The notes under the pieces were generated by a model. It had not been told where the DNA came from and did no database searches. It worked only from the letters and a program-made list of their open reading frames with translations. Of a stretch of 44,123 nucleotides of DNA, positions 7,771-15,424 are shown one piece after another (position 1 is the stretch's first letter; each line of letters opens with the position of its first letter). The position numbers and the translations under genes are program-made. Source of the stretch: 14-2 sp963628035 (lineage in GTDB: Bacteria > Bacillota > Clostridia > Lachnospirales > Lachnospiraceae); contig CAVGED010000129.1 in NCBI GenBank assembly GCA_963628035.1, positions 1 to 44,123 on the forward strand. Direction: 5' to 3'.

Positions 7771-10539
7771 ATGGATACAAGAACGAATATGATTATTGCA
7801 AAGGGAAAGCCTATCTCCCTGGATGTGCTGCGCTGTGCATTCAATGAAGAAACGCAGAAGTGGGATGTGACGTTCCGCAATGGAAAGACATTTCCCTATA
7901 ACCGTCAGAATCTGATCTGGCTGAAGGATCCGATCAGTCTCGATCCGCGGAACTACGAGCTTGGTCGTGGCGGTACGCAATTCAATAATGTAGCCGCGAT
8001 TTTTGTATTCAAGCAAGAAAGAGATGAATACTGGCATCTTTGTTTTGCGAACGGCGAAGAGCGGGACTATGTGAAGGAAGATCTGGAAATAAACAAATCG
8101 ATCTTTGCGCATCCGGGAGCGAAGAATGTTTTTGGCTACCTTCAGGAGGTCGCGGATGACATCAGTGTTCGCCCAGAAGAGGATGTGGCTATTCTGGTTA
8201 AGCAATATGAAAAGATTGATTTTCTGAGCGAGCGAACAGCTGCAGCTGTGTATCTATGTCCGGACAGCTATACTGTTGGTACAGGTGTGGATGCTTCCGC
8301 ACCAATCTTTCCTTTTGGATGCAACGAAAGTCAGTTTAAAGCTGTCAGTAATGCACTTTCCAATCGGGTCAGTGTCATCGAGGGCCCGCCCGGCACCGGA
8401 AAAACCCAGACAATTCTGAACATCATTGCCAATTTGGTATTGCAGGGGAAAACAGTTCAGGTAGTCAGCAATAATAACTCTGCGGTTGAAAATATCATCG
8501 AAAAGATGGCCTCTCCGAGGTATGGAGTTGACTTTATTGCGGCACTCTTAGGAAGTAGTGAGCGCAAACAGGATTTCGTTGCATCTCAGAATGAAAAATA
8601 TCCAGATCTCTCTTCGTGGAAAAATGATGAATTGAATTTGCCGGAATTTTTTGAAGAGGTACAAAAGCGGTCGATTCAACTCCAGGATATTTTCGGTGCC
8701 AGAAATCGGTTGGCGGAGCTGAAGCATGAGCGCTATGATATACAACTGGAGCAAACACATTACCAAGAGCTGAAGAGAGACGTCGATGTCACAATTTTCA
8801 GCAAAGACGTTACGTCTGAGCAGCTGATGGAGTTTTGGCAGGAATATCAGGACTTGATGGAAAACAGCAAGAAAAGAAGCGGCTTAGAGCAGGTTCAGTT
8901 CTGGCTGTATTGTTTCAAACGTTTCTTCACTCATGGAGTTCACGTGACACGACTCATGAAGAGAAATCCTGTTGCGGTACTGCAGCAACTGCATATTTTA
9001 TATTACGATAAACGACTGAAAGAGGTTGAGGCCGAGATCACTGCTTTGGAGGACAAACTGGATAAGGTAGATGCGGATGCTTTGATGACAGAATTTACGG
9101 AGATGTCATTGAAGTGCTTTCGGGCAAAGCTGGCTGCACGTTATACTTATAAGGCTCCGCGCAAGAAGTTCTCATCGGATGAGCTTTGGAAGCAACCATC
9201 CAAATTTTTGGATGAGTATCCGGTAGTTCTCAGCACGACCTATACGTCGCGGAGCAGTCTCGGGAAGAATGCAGAATTTGATTATGTGATCATGGATGAA
9301 GCCTCCCAGGTGGACGTGGCAACGGGCACCCTTGCGCTTTCGTGTGCAAAAAATGCAGTTATCGTGGGGGATACGAAGCAGCTTTCGAATGTCGTTAAAG
9401 GACAGCAGAGGAGTCAGCTTATGGCTGTTTTCACAAGGCATAATATTCCGGCGGCCTATGAATTTACTACACACAGTTTTCTGGGTTCTATTTGTGAATT
9501 GCTGGGCAGCAGAATTCCGCAGGTCACACTTTGCGAACATTATCGATGCCATCCGCAGATCATAGAGTTCTGCAATCAGAAGTTTTACCATGGTGATTTA
9601 CTGATCATGACAGAGCAGGAGGGAGAAAATGCACTTGAGCTTTTTACAACGGTGTTAGGAGAACATAGACGCGGGCATATCAATCAACGTCAGGCAGATG
9701 TCATTAAATATGAAATCTTGCCACGTTTGCATTGCGATAAGAATCAGATTGGCATTATTGCCCCGTATAAGGATCAGGCGCAGCTTCTTAGGCAGCAACT
9801 TCGAGAACCAGAGATTGACATTGCTACGGTTCATAAGTTTCAGGGACGGGAAAAAGACATTATCATATTTTCAACGGTGGATGATACTGTCAACGAGTTT
9901 TCCGATGACCCGAATCTGTTGAATGTTGCTGTATCCAGGGCGAAAAAGAAATTGATTGTTGTGGCATCGGAGAAGGAGCAGGCAGAGGGCAGTAATGTGG
10001 GCGATTTGATTGGCTATATTCGCTACAATAACTGTGATGTCCGACACAGCGAAATCAGCTCGGTGTTTGATTATCTGTACGAGGCATATACGGCCAAAAG
10101 GTTGGAGTTTCTGTCCAAACATGAGAAGATATCAGAATACGATTCTGAAAATCTGATGTATGCTTTGATTCGGGAGGAGCTGGACAGGCAAAATGATGCA
10201 GCGTTAGGCGTCGTCTGCCATATGCCGCTTAATGTTTTGCTCATGGACATATCAAGGCTGGACGCCAGAGAATGTGATTTTGTGAACAGCGGGCTGTCGC
10301 ATCTTGATTTCCTGATTTATAACAGAGTGAGTAAGAAGCCGCTGCTGGCCATTGAGGTAGATGGATTCCGTTATCACAAGGAAGACACTGAGCAGGCAGG
10401 ACGGGATGAAATAAAAAATCATATTCTGGAAGTTTATCAGTTGCCGTTGCTTCGTTTTGCTACCAACGGAAGCGGCGAGCGGCAGCAGCTTGCTGGAAAG
10501 CTTGCCGAAATCTTACAAGAAAAAACACCGGTTGCATGA
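7771..10539 (+). CDS. UPF1-like SF1 helicase fused to a DUF2726 nuclease-like domain
   Basis: 922 residues, COG1112-type. The first ~180 residues are of unknown fold. The SF1 motor has Walker A GPPGTGKT (205-212), a helical insertion (about 280-460), DEAS (509-512), GDTKQL (533-538), HYRCHP (590-595), VHKFQGRE (687-694) and NVAVSRAKKKL (718-728). The C-terminal DUF2726 domain (about 790-910) carries D846 in HLDFL and E862-V-D864, as in restriction-endonuclease-like folds. Similar helicase-nuclease fusions (Mokosh type II, Hhe) protect against phages, and the location beside a type I R-M locus fits. It probably unwinds and cuts nucleic acid in the cytoplasm; DNA versus RNA preference is unknown. 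The helicase call is firm, the defence role is inferred. Confidence 0.88.
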   Translation: MDTRTNMIIAKGKPISLDVLRCAFNEETQKWDVTFRNGKTFPYNRQNLIWLKDPISLDPRNYELGRGGTQFNNVAAIFVFKQERDEYWHLCFANGEERDYVKEDLEINKSIFAHPGAKNVFGYLQEVADDISVRPEEDVAILVKQYEKIDFLSERTAAAVYLCPDSYTVGTGVDASAPIFPFGCNESQFKAVSNALSNRVSVIEGPPGTGKTQTILNIIANLVLQGKTVQVVSNNNSAVENIIEKMASPRYGVDFIAALLGSSERKQDFVASQNEKYPDLSSWKNDELNLPEFFEEVQKRSIQLQDIFGARNRLAELKHERYDIQLEQTHYQELKRDVDVTIFSKDVTSEQLMEFWQEYQDLMENSKKRSGLEQVQFWLYCFKRFFTHGVHVTRLMKRNPVAVLQQLHILYYDKRLKEVEAEITALEDKLDKVDADALMTEFTEMSLKCFRAKLAARYTYKAPRKKFSSDELWKQPSKFLDEYPVVLSTTYTSRSSLGKNAEFDYVIMDEASQVDVATGTLALSCAKNAVIVGDTKQLSNVVKGQQRSQLMAVFTRHNIPAAYEFTTHSFLGSICELLGSRIPQVTLCEHYRCHPQIIEFCNQKFYHGDLLIMTEQEGENALELFTTVLGEHRRGHINQRQADVIKYEILPRLHCDKNQIGIIAPYKDQAQLLRQQLREPEIDIATVHKFQGREKDIIIFSTVDDTVNEFSDDPNLLNVAVSRAKKKLIVVASEKEQAEGSNVGDLIGYIRYNNCDVRHSEISSVFDYLYEAYTAKRLEFLSKHEKISEYDSENLMYALIREELDRQNDAALGVVCHMPLNVLLMDISRLDARECDFVNSGLSHLDFLIYNRVSKKPLLAIEVDGFRYHKEDTEQAGRDEIKNHILEVYQLPLLRFATNGSGERQQLAGKLAEILQEKTPVA

Positions 10540-10550
10540 ATCAACCGGTG
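10518..10550 (-). terminator. Terminator of the leftward DUF2726 gene, inside the helicase 3' end
   Basis: CACCGGTTG (10526-10534) pairs with CAACCGGTG (10542-10550). Read leftward, the hairpin is followed by TTTTTTCTTG, a standard U-tract. Read rightward there is no T-run, so it serves the minus-strand gene while overlapping the helicase stop codon. Confidence 0.7.
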
Positions 10551-10560
10551 AAATAGAAGA

Positions 10561-11064
10561 TTAGACAGATTGAAAATACTTATCGATGCTTTCTTCGGTG
10601 TATGTCTGATCAGATGCAATATTGATAAGCTTGATATTGCTGTTGGCGAAGATGGATTCCTTCACCAATACGGATTTTTCCTGGTCCGTAGAAGTACGGC
10701 CGCCGGCAAGATCAATCGCATACAAGGGATGTAGCGCGTTGTCGCATATAAGAAAGTCTACATGCTTCTGGGCAATGGTCAGGAAATATTTTCTGTATTG
10801 CGTTTTGTTTGTGACCTCAAAGATGGATTTTAAATCAACCTTGGGACATATAATCCAGTTTCGCTTGTTTGCAACCTTCAGCAACTGATTGTAGAAGGAA
10901 TATTCGGTTTTTGTCAGAATGTACTTTTGCCGGTAATTCTTTCCGATGTCATCTTCAGCAACTTCCGCGGGTGCGTTTGTCGAAGGGGCTGATTGCGGAT
11001 GCTTTCTTGTCATGAGATAAACTACGAGGACAACGACAATTAAAATAATGACAGCAACATACAT
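10561..11064 (-). CDS. Membrane-anchored DUF2726 protein
   Basis: 167 residues. The chosen start is the ATG at 11064, eight bases after AAAGGAG; the frame opens further up to 11361 but that part lacks a good start signal. Residues 2-18 form one strong transmembrane helix, followed by a flexible segment and a DUF2726 domain (about 65-167). Its core HVDFLIC with AIDL aligns with HLDFLIY and AIEVDG of the convergent helicase, so the second acidic position is D rather than E and the next acid is lost; nuclease activity is doubtful. It faces the helicase tail to tail with only 21 bases between. Other DUF2726 proteins occur alone or fused to topoisomerase or helicase parts. Function is not established. 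Confidence 0.75.
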   Translation of the reverse strand: MYVAVIILIVVVLVVYLMTRKHPQSAPSTNAPAEVAEDDIGKNYRQKYILTKTEYSFYNQLLKVANKRNWIICPKVDLKSIFEVTNKTQYRKYFLTIAQKHVDFLICDNALHPLYAIDLAGGRTSTDQEKSVLVKESIFANSNIKLINIASDQTYTEESIDKYFQSV

Positions 11065-11377
11065 TTCCATATCTCCTTTGAGAATTAATTTCTGGTATGA
11101 GTTTATCATGGAAACGATGGCTAGGCAATAAAGATATGCTTGCTGGAAAAAACTTTTGAAGAAGGGGATATTGAATTCCCGGGCGTTTTTTTGCACAGAG
11201 ACGGCGTTAAGATACGACATGACGCGGCCACGGATGGTCTTCGGCGCCGTGTGGAAACTCCGGCTCGAAAGCATTAGATTCTTGTGCGTAGAAATGTTAT
11301 AATTCGTCTTAAAAGTCTTGCTTTGGATAATGCAGGCGAGCCGGAAGAAATGCGTGATCACAGGAAGGGATATGTAG
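11065..11377. other. Divergent intergenic region between the DUF2726 and GntR genes
   Basis: No gene is supported here. An extended -10 (TGT then TATAAT, 11295-11303) points rightward about 75 bases before the GntR start, with no clear -35. The leftward ribosome binding site AAAGGAG is at 11072-11078. The open minus-strand frame across this region is probably 5' untranslated sequence. Confidence 0.45.
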
Positions 11378-12064
11378 ATGATGATAATTTCAGAGCGCAG
11401 AGAGCATGAATCTGCTAAAAATTATGTTCTGCGCTGTTTGATTGACAATATTGTCAATACAAAGCTGGAACCGGGAGAGAAGCTGAATGAACCGGAATTG
11501 TGTGAACAGTTAAAAGTCAGCCGGACGCCATTTCGGGAAGCGGAATTGGAATTGGCACAAAGAAGGCTAATTGAAGTCCGCCCTAAAATCGGCACATATG
11601 TTTCGTGGATCGATGCGGAACTGGTGGAGGAGGTGCGGCATCTGCGCGCGGTACTGGAAACAGAACTGGCCGGCATGGCATGCGAGAAACTTACGAAGCA
11701 AGAATTGGACTGCCTGTGGGAAAATGTGGCGCTTTGGCAGATGTATATTGAACGAGCACAGGAAGAAAAAATCTTTTCATTAGATAAAGAATTCCACAAA
11801 CGATTGTATCTGGCGTGTGGCTGTCCATACTGGTATGAATTGGTAGAAAACCTGGCACCGCATTTTGACCGCACCACAGTTTTGAGTTTTCGTTGCCGTC
11901 CGGTTAGCACGATTCTGGAAGATCACACAAGTCTGTTGAAAGCAATCGAAGGGAATGAGGTTTCCAATGCCCGGGCGATTGCCGCAAGACACATGCAGAG
12001 ATATACAGAAAATCTGGCAACGATACGAGAATCCTTTCCGCAGTATTTCAAAAAATCAATATGA
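11378..12064 (+). CDS. GntR-family transcriptional regulator, FCD (FadR-like) subfamily
   Basis: 228 residues. The N-terminal winged helix (about 8-75) shows the GntR pattern LEPGEKLNEPELCEQLKVSR followed by TPFREA; the helical FCD domain (about 85-215) binds an effector, often a carboxylic acid, through a metal site. The start is ATG behind AGGAAGGGA; the next codon is also ATG. It precedes the three-gene oxidoreductase operon in the same direction, separated by its own terminator, so it is the likely local regulator of that operon and perhaps responds to a hydroxy-acid or glycerol-phosphate type substrate. The regulator class is secure, the target is inferred. Confidence 0.92.
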   Translation: MMIISERREHESAKNYVLRCLIDNIVNTKLEPGEKLNEPELCEQLKVSRTPFREAELELAQRRLIEVRPKIGTYVSWIDAELVEEVRHLRAVLETELAGMACEKLTKQELDCLWENVALWQMYIERAQEEKIFSLDKEFHKRLYLACGCPYWYELVENLAPHFDRTTVLSFRCRPVSTILEDHTSLLKAIEGNEVSNARAIAARHMQRYTENLATIRESFPQYFKKSI

Positions 12065-12070
12065 AACAGA

Positions 12071-12113
12071 AAGAGCTTTTATTATTTGTACAATAATGAA
12101 GGCTCTTTTTTTC
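12071..12113 (+). terminator. Terminator after the GntR gene
   Basis: GAGC at the left pairs with GCTC at the right with a long A/T-rich stem between (TTTATTATT with AATAATGAA), then a run of seven T. Confidence 0.65.
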
Positions 12114-12135
12114 TGAAAAAGATGTCTGAAATCCA

Positions 12136-12173
12136 TTGACGTTTGCTGTCTGATGATATACATTTATGCATAT
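12136..12173 (+). promoter_or_regulatory. Candidate promoter and GntR operator of the oxidoreductase operon
   Basis: TTGACG (12136-12141) is followed after 15 bases by TATACA (12157-12162), an acceptable but tight sigma-A promoter. Over the -10 lies an 18-base near-palindrome (ATATACAT TT ATGCATAT, one mismatch, 12156-12173), a plausible dimer site for the GntR protein encoded just upstream. Repressor identity is inferred from position only. Confidence 0.4.
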
Positions 12174-12221
12174 GAAATATATAACACGGCTCGAAATATA
12201 CAAGACCAAAAGGAGGGTGAA

Positions 12222-13685
12222 ATGATACAAAAACAATACGATGTGGTGATAATCGGGGCAGGCGTGGTAGGCAGCGCGATTGCAAGAGAATTGTCGCGAT
12301 ATCGGTTGAAAATAGCGGTGCTGGAAAAAAATCTTGATGTTTGTAATGAGACCAGCGGACGCAATTCAGCGGTGGTGCATGGCGGATTTGCCAATCCTGT
12401 GGGGAGTCTGAAAGCCAGATGCTGTGCAGAGGGAAATAAGATCATGGGACAGCTGGCAGAAGAACTGGACTTTCCGTTTAAGCGATGTGGTAAGGTTCTG
12501 GTGGGGAATACTCCCGAAGACAGAAAACAGCTGGAGCAGACCATGAAGCAGGGAGCGATCAATGGATGCAGTGGCCTGGAGATGATTGATGAACAGAAAT
12601 TGCATGAGCTGGTGCCGGCTGTTGTGGGAAAGTTTGCCATGTGGTCGAAGCAGAGCGGTATTATGGATCCGTTTCTGTATACCGTGGCGCTTGCTGAGAA
12701 TGCGTATGAAAATGGGGTGGAATATTTTTTTGATCATAAAGTGACAGATATCATCAGACGGGACGGACGCTATGATCTGCATACCGGGCATGGTGTTTTT
12801 TGTACCAGGTGGGTGGTCAATGCAGCCGGACTTGGTGCGAAACAGATCTCCGATTTGCTGGGATTAACCGGTTATCGTGTGATCGGTTCCCGCAGCAATT
12901 ATATCATCCTTCATAAACGAATGGGAAAACTTCTGCCAATGCCGGTATATCCGGTGCCCAGCAATACGTATATGGGCATCCATATCACACCCACGGTAGA
13001 CGGCAATGTTACCATAGGCCCGGATGCGGAGAACACAGATATTCTGGATGACTATGGTGTGCCGCAGTCCAATTTGGATAGTCTGGCTTCGGAAGGCGCA
13101 AAGCTATGGCCGCATATTTTCAAGAAGGATCAGATTCGGACATTCGCCGGAATTCAGCCAAAGTGGGTGGACGAACATGGGGTGATCCAGGATTGGAAGG
13201 TGGAAATCCGGGATGAGATTGCACCGCATGCAGTAAATCTGGTGGGCATTGAATCGCCGGGATTGACGGGAAGCGTTCCGCTGGCCCGTCATGTTATTGA
13301 AATGATGCTGGAACATGAAAAGTTTGAAAAAAACCCGGAATTTACACCTTATCATAAGGGAATCATTCGTTTTGCTACCTGTACGCCGGAACAACAGGCA
13401 GAGCTGATCGCGCAAAATCCGGATTATGGAGAAATGATCTGCAGCTGTGAAAATGTCACGAAAGCGGAAATCCTTCAGGCCATTCATAATCCGCTGGGCG
13501 TTTTAACCATGACGGGAATCAAATATCGAACCCGTGCCATGATGGGAGGGTGCCAGGGCGGTTTCTGCCAGCCGAAGCTGGAGCATTTGCTGGAACAGGA
13601 AGCCGGTCTGAATCCGTCGAAGGTGCGTTACAGCAGACAGGATTCCTGGATTTTGTCAGGCAGCATGCGAAAGGAGGAAATCTAA
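12222..13685 (+). CDS. GlpA-like FAD-dependent oxidoreductase with BFD-type [2Fe-2S] domain
   Basis: 487 residues from the ATG eight bases after AGGAGGGTGA. The N terminus holds the FAD-binding GAGVVG loop (about 12-17); a DAO/glycerol-3-phosphate dehydrogenase-type domain continues to about 370. The end is a BFD-like [2Fe-2S] domain with C407, C409, C444 and C449. Relatives oxidise 2-hydroxy acids or glycerol-3-phosphate and pass electrons to the Fe-S centre. The gene heads a three-gene unit (2-base gap to the next, then a 4-base overlap) that recurs in Clostridia: GlpA-like, NAD(P)/FAD oxidoreductase, DUF1667. The likely complex oxidises a small organic acid or glycerol-3-phosphate; the substrate is not determinable here. 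Confidence 0.88.
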   Translation: MIQKQYDVVIIGAGVVGSAIARELSRYRLKIAVLEKNLDVCNETSGRNSAVVHGGFANPVGSLKARCCAEGNKIMGQLAEELDFPFKRCGKVLVGNTPEDRKQLEQTMKQGAINGCSGLEMIDEQKLHELVPAVVGKFAMWSKQSGIMDPFLYTVALAENAYENGVEYFFDHKVTDIIRRDGRYDLHTGHGVFCTRWVVNAAGLGAKQISDLLGLTGYRVIGSRSNYIILHKRMGKLLPMPVYPVPSNTYMGIHITPTVDGNVTIGPDAENTDILDDYGVPQSNLDSLASEGAKLWPHIFKKDQIRTFAGIQPKWVDEHGVIQDWKVEIRDEIAPHAVNLVGIESPGLTGSVPLARHVIEMMLEHEKFEKNPEFTPYHKGIIRFATCTPEQQAELIAQNPDYGEMICSCENVTKAEILQAIHNPLGVLTMTGIKYRTRAMMGGCQGGFCQPKLEHLLEQEAGLNPSKVRYSRQDSWILSGSMRKEEI

Positions 13686-13687
13686 GC

Positions 13688-14920
13688 ATGGAACAGAAGG
13701 ATGTTGTGATCATCGGAGGCGGTCCTGCAGGTCTTGCGGCCGCAGTAGAATTACATAAACAGGGCGTTCGCAATATGGTCATTCTGGAACGTGAAGCCAT
13801 GTTGGGAGGAATACTGAGACAATGTATACATGATGGGTTCGGCCTGGGACGCTTTGGACAAAGTCTGTCAGGACCGGAATACGCACAGGCATTTATCGAT
13901 GAGGTGGAAAAGCGGGAAATTCCATATGAAACCAGTGCAACAGTATTGGAACTCACGCCGGACCGATGTGTGACGGCAGCCACTCGCAAGGGACTTTTGC
14001 AGTATCAGGCAAAGGCGGTTGTGCTTGCGATGGGCTGCAAGGAGCGTAGCCGCGGCGCACTTGGCATTCCGGGAGAACGGCCTGCCGGTGTTTTCACCGC
14101 AGGAACGGCACAGGCTTATATGAATCTTTACAACCGGATGCCGGGTAAAGAAGTGATCATTCTGGGGTCTGGTGATATCGGGATGATTATGGCTCGCCGT
14201 ATGACGCTGGAAGGCGCACATGTGCAGGCAGTGTTTGAATTGATGCCATATCCGTCAGGGCTTCCGCGTAACATCGTACAGTGTCTGGACGATTATCATA
14301 TTCCGTTGTATTTAAGTCATACCGTTACAGAAATTCATGGCCGTGAGCGTCTGACGGGAGTGACGATCTCGGAAGTGGACGAAAATCGCCGTCCGATTCC
14401 GGGTACGGAAAAGGAATACGCATGTGATACATTGATACTTTCTGTTGGATTGATTCCGGAAAATCAATTGCTGGAACACGCAGGAATTGCCATGGATTGG
14501 CATACCAATGGTGCGGTTGTGGATGAAAATCTTCAGACCAACATTCCGGGAATTTTTTCAGCGGGAAATGTGCTCCATGTTCATGATCTGGTCGATTTTG
14601 TTTCGATGGAATCTGAAGCATTGGCCCGTCATGCTGCGGACTATGTGGAACATGGGGCGGCAGATCCATGTGTGCTGGATGTGCGCTGCGGAGATGGCGT
14701 GGGACATACGATTCCGCAGAAAGTCAGCGGAAAAAAGGATTTCAATTTGTCGCTGCGCGTGAAAAATCACTACAGAAATTGCCGGATTGTCGTGCGTCAG
14801 AATGGCACGGAAATTGCTTTTAAGAAAATGAAGAAAGCAATTCCCGCAGAAATGATCCAGTTTTCGATTTCGGCAGAAAAGATGAAATCGCAAGGTGCTT
14901 TGGAGGTGTCTGTAGAATGA
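13688..14920 (+). CDS. NAD(P)/FAD-dependent oxidoreductase (pyridine nucleotide-disulphide type)
   Basis: 410 residues from the ATG behind AAAGGAGGAAATC; a longer in-frame opening to 13550 overlaps the previous gene and lacks a ribosome binding site. It has two Rossmann motifs: GGGPAG near residue 10 for FAD, and GSGDIG near residue 160 for NAD(P). A conserved RQCIHDGFG segment follows the first, and the FAD-closing TNIPGIFSAGN lies near residue 290. It should move electrons between NAD(P)H and the Fe-S flavoprotein encoded upstream. Gene order matches Clostridia operons often labelled GlpABC-like. Confidence 0.88.
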   Translation: MEQKDVVIIGGGPAGLAAAVELHKQGVRNMVILEREAMLGGILRQCIHDGFGLGRFGQSLSGPEYAQAFIDEVEKREIPYETSATVLELTPDRCVTAATRKGLLQYQAKAVVLAMGCKERSRGALGIPGERPAGVFTAGTAQAYMNLYNRMPGKEVIILGSGDIGMIMARRMTLEGAHVQAVFELMPYPSGLPRNIVQCLDDYHIPLYLSHTVTEIHGRERLTGVTISEVDENRRPIPGTEKEYACDTLILSVGLIPENQLLEHAGIAMDWHTNGAVVDENLQTNIPGIFSAGNVLHVHDLVDFVSMESEALARHAADYVEHGAADPCVLDVRCGDGVGHTIPQKVSGKKDFNLSLRVKNHYRNCRIVVRQNGTEIAFKKMKKAIPAEMIQFSISAEKMKSQGALEVSVE

Positions 14921-15288
14921 AAAAGAACTTTACTTGTATCATCTGTCCAAACGGATGCGAAATAGAGGCACAGATCCTGCAGGGGCAGGTGACTGCAGTT
15001 AGTGGGCAGACCTGTTTGCGAGGAGAACAATACGTTCGCCAGGAACTGACAGCGCCGCGCAGAACCATCGCTACCTCTGTGCTGGTAAAGGATGGGGAGC
15101 TTCCGGTGACCAGTGTTCGATTGACACAGCCCATTGCAAAGGATATGATTTTTCAGGTAATGGATGAAATTAAAAAAACAGTACTGATTGCGCCTGTTCA
15201 AGCCGGTACCGTTATGATCCACAATGTATGCGGAACAGAAAGTGACGTGATTATCACCAAAAATGTCAATAGAAAAAATGTGTGTTAA
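14917..15288 (+). CDS. DUF1667 protein, cysteine-rich third subunit of the oxidoreductase
   Basis: 123 residues, start overlapping the previous stop by four bases (ATGA). The N terminus has a metal-binding-looking CIICPNGC cluster (C7, C10, C14) and a further cysteine in TCLRGE near residue 32. DUF1667 proteins almost always accompany the two flavoproteins seen here and probably carry an Fe-S or metal centre in electron transfer. A strong terminator follows, closing the operon. Confidence 0.88.
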   Translation: MKKNFTCIICPNGCEIEAQILQGQVTAVSGQTCLRGEQYVRQELTAPRRTIATSVLVKDGELPVTSVRLTQPIAKDMIFQVMDEIKKTVLIAPVQAGTVMIHNVCGTESDVIITKNVNRKNVC

Positions 15289-15296
15289 TACCTGTT

Positions 15297-15331
15297 TCAA
15301 AAAGCCGGCGTGATTTCACGCCGGCTTTTTG
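15297..15331 (+). terminator. Strong rho-independent terminator of the oxidoreductase operon
   Basis: Stem AAAGCCGGCGTGA pairs with TCACGCCGGCTTT around a short loop, then TTTTT. The flanking A and T runs make it usable in both directions. Confidence 0.85.
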
Positions 15332-15347
15332 CTTGCGATTTTTGTGG

Positions 15348-15397
15348 TTTACCAGACGCTTTCGGGATGCTATAATCATAAATAGGAAAATTTGTTC
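15348..15397 (+). promoter_or_regulatory. Promoter of the Y-family polymerase with LexA-box-like site
   Basis: TTTACC (15348-15353), a 17-base spacer and TATAAT (15371-15376) make a good sigma-A promoter. Just past the expected start lies GAAAATTTGTTC (15386-15397), one base away from the GAAC-N4-GTTC core of Gram-positive LexA (DinR) boxes. The position would block transcription until SOS induction. Confidence 0.6.
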
Positions 15398-15424
15398 GCC
15401 GCAGAAGAAAGGGAGGCATAGCAT

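Noticed and set aside
11065..11361. N-terminal extension of the DUF2726 gene
   Set aside because: No ribosome binding site or plausible domain; the ATG at 11064 has a good site and begins exactly before the membrane helix.
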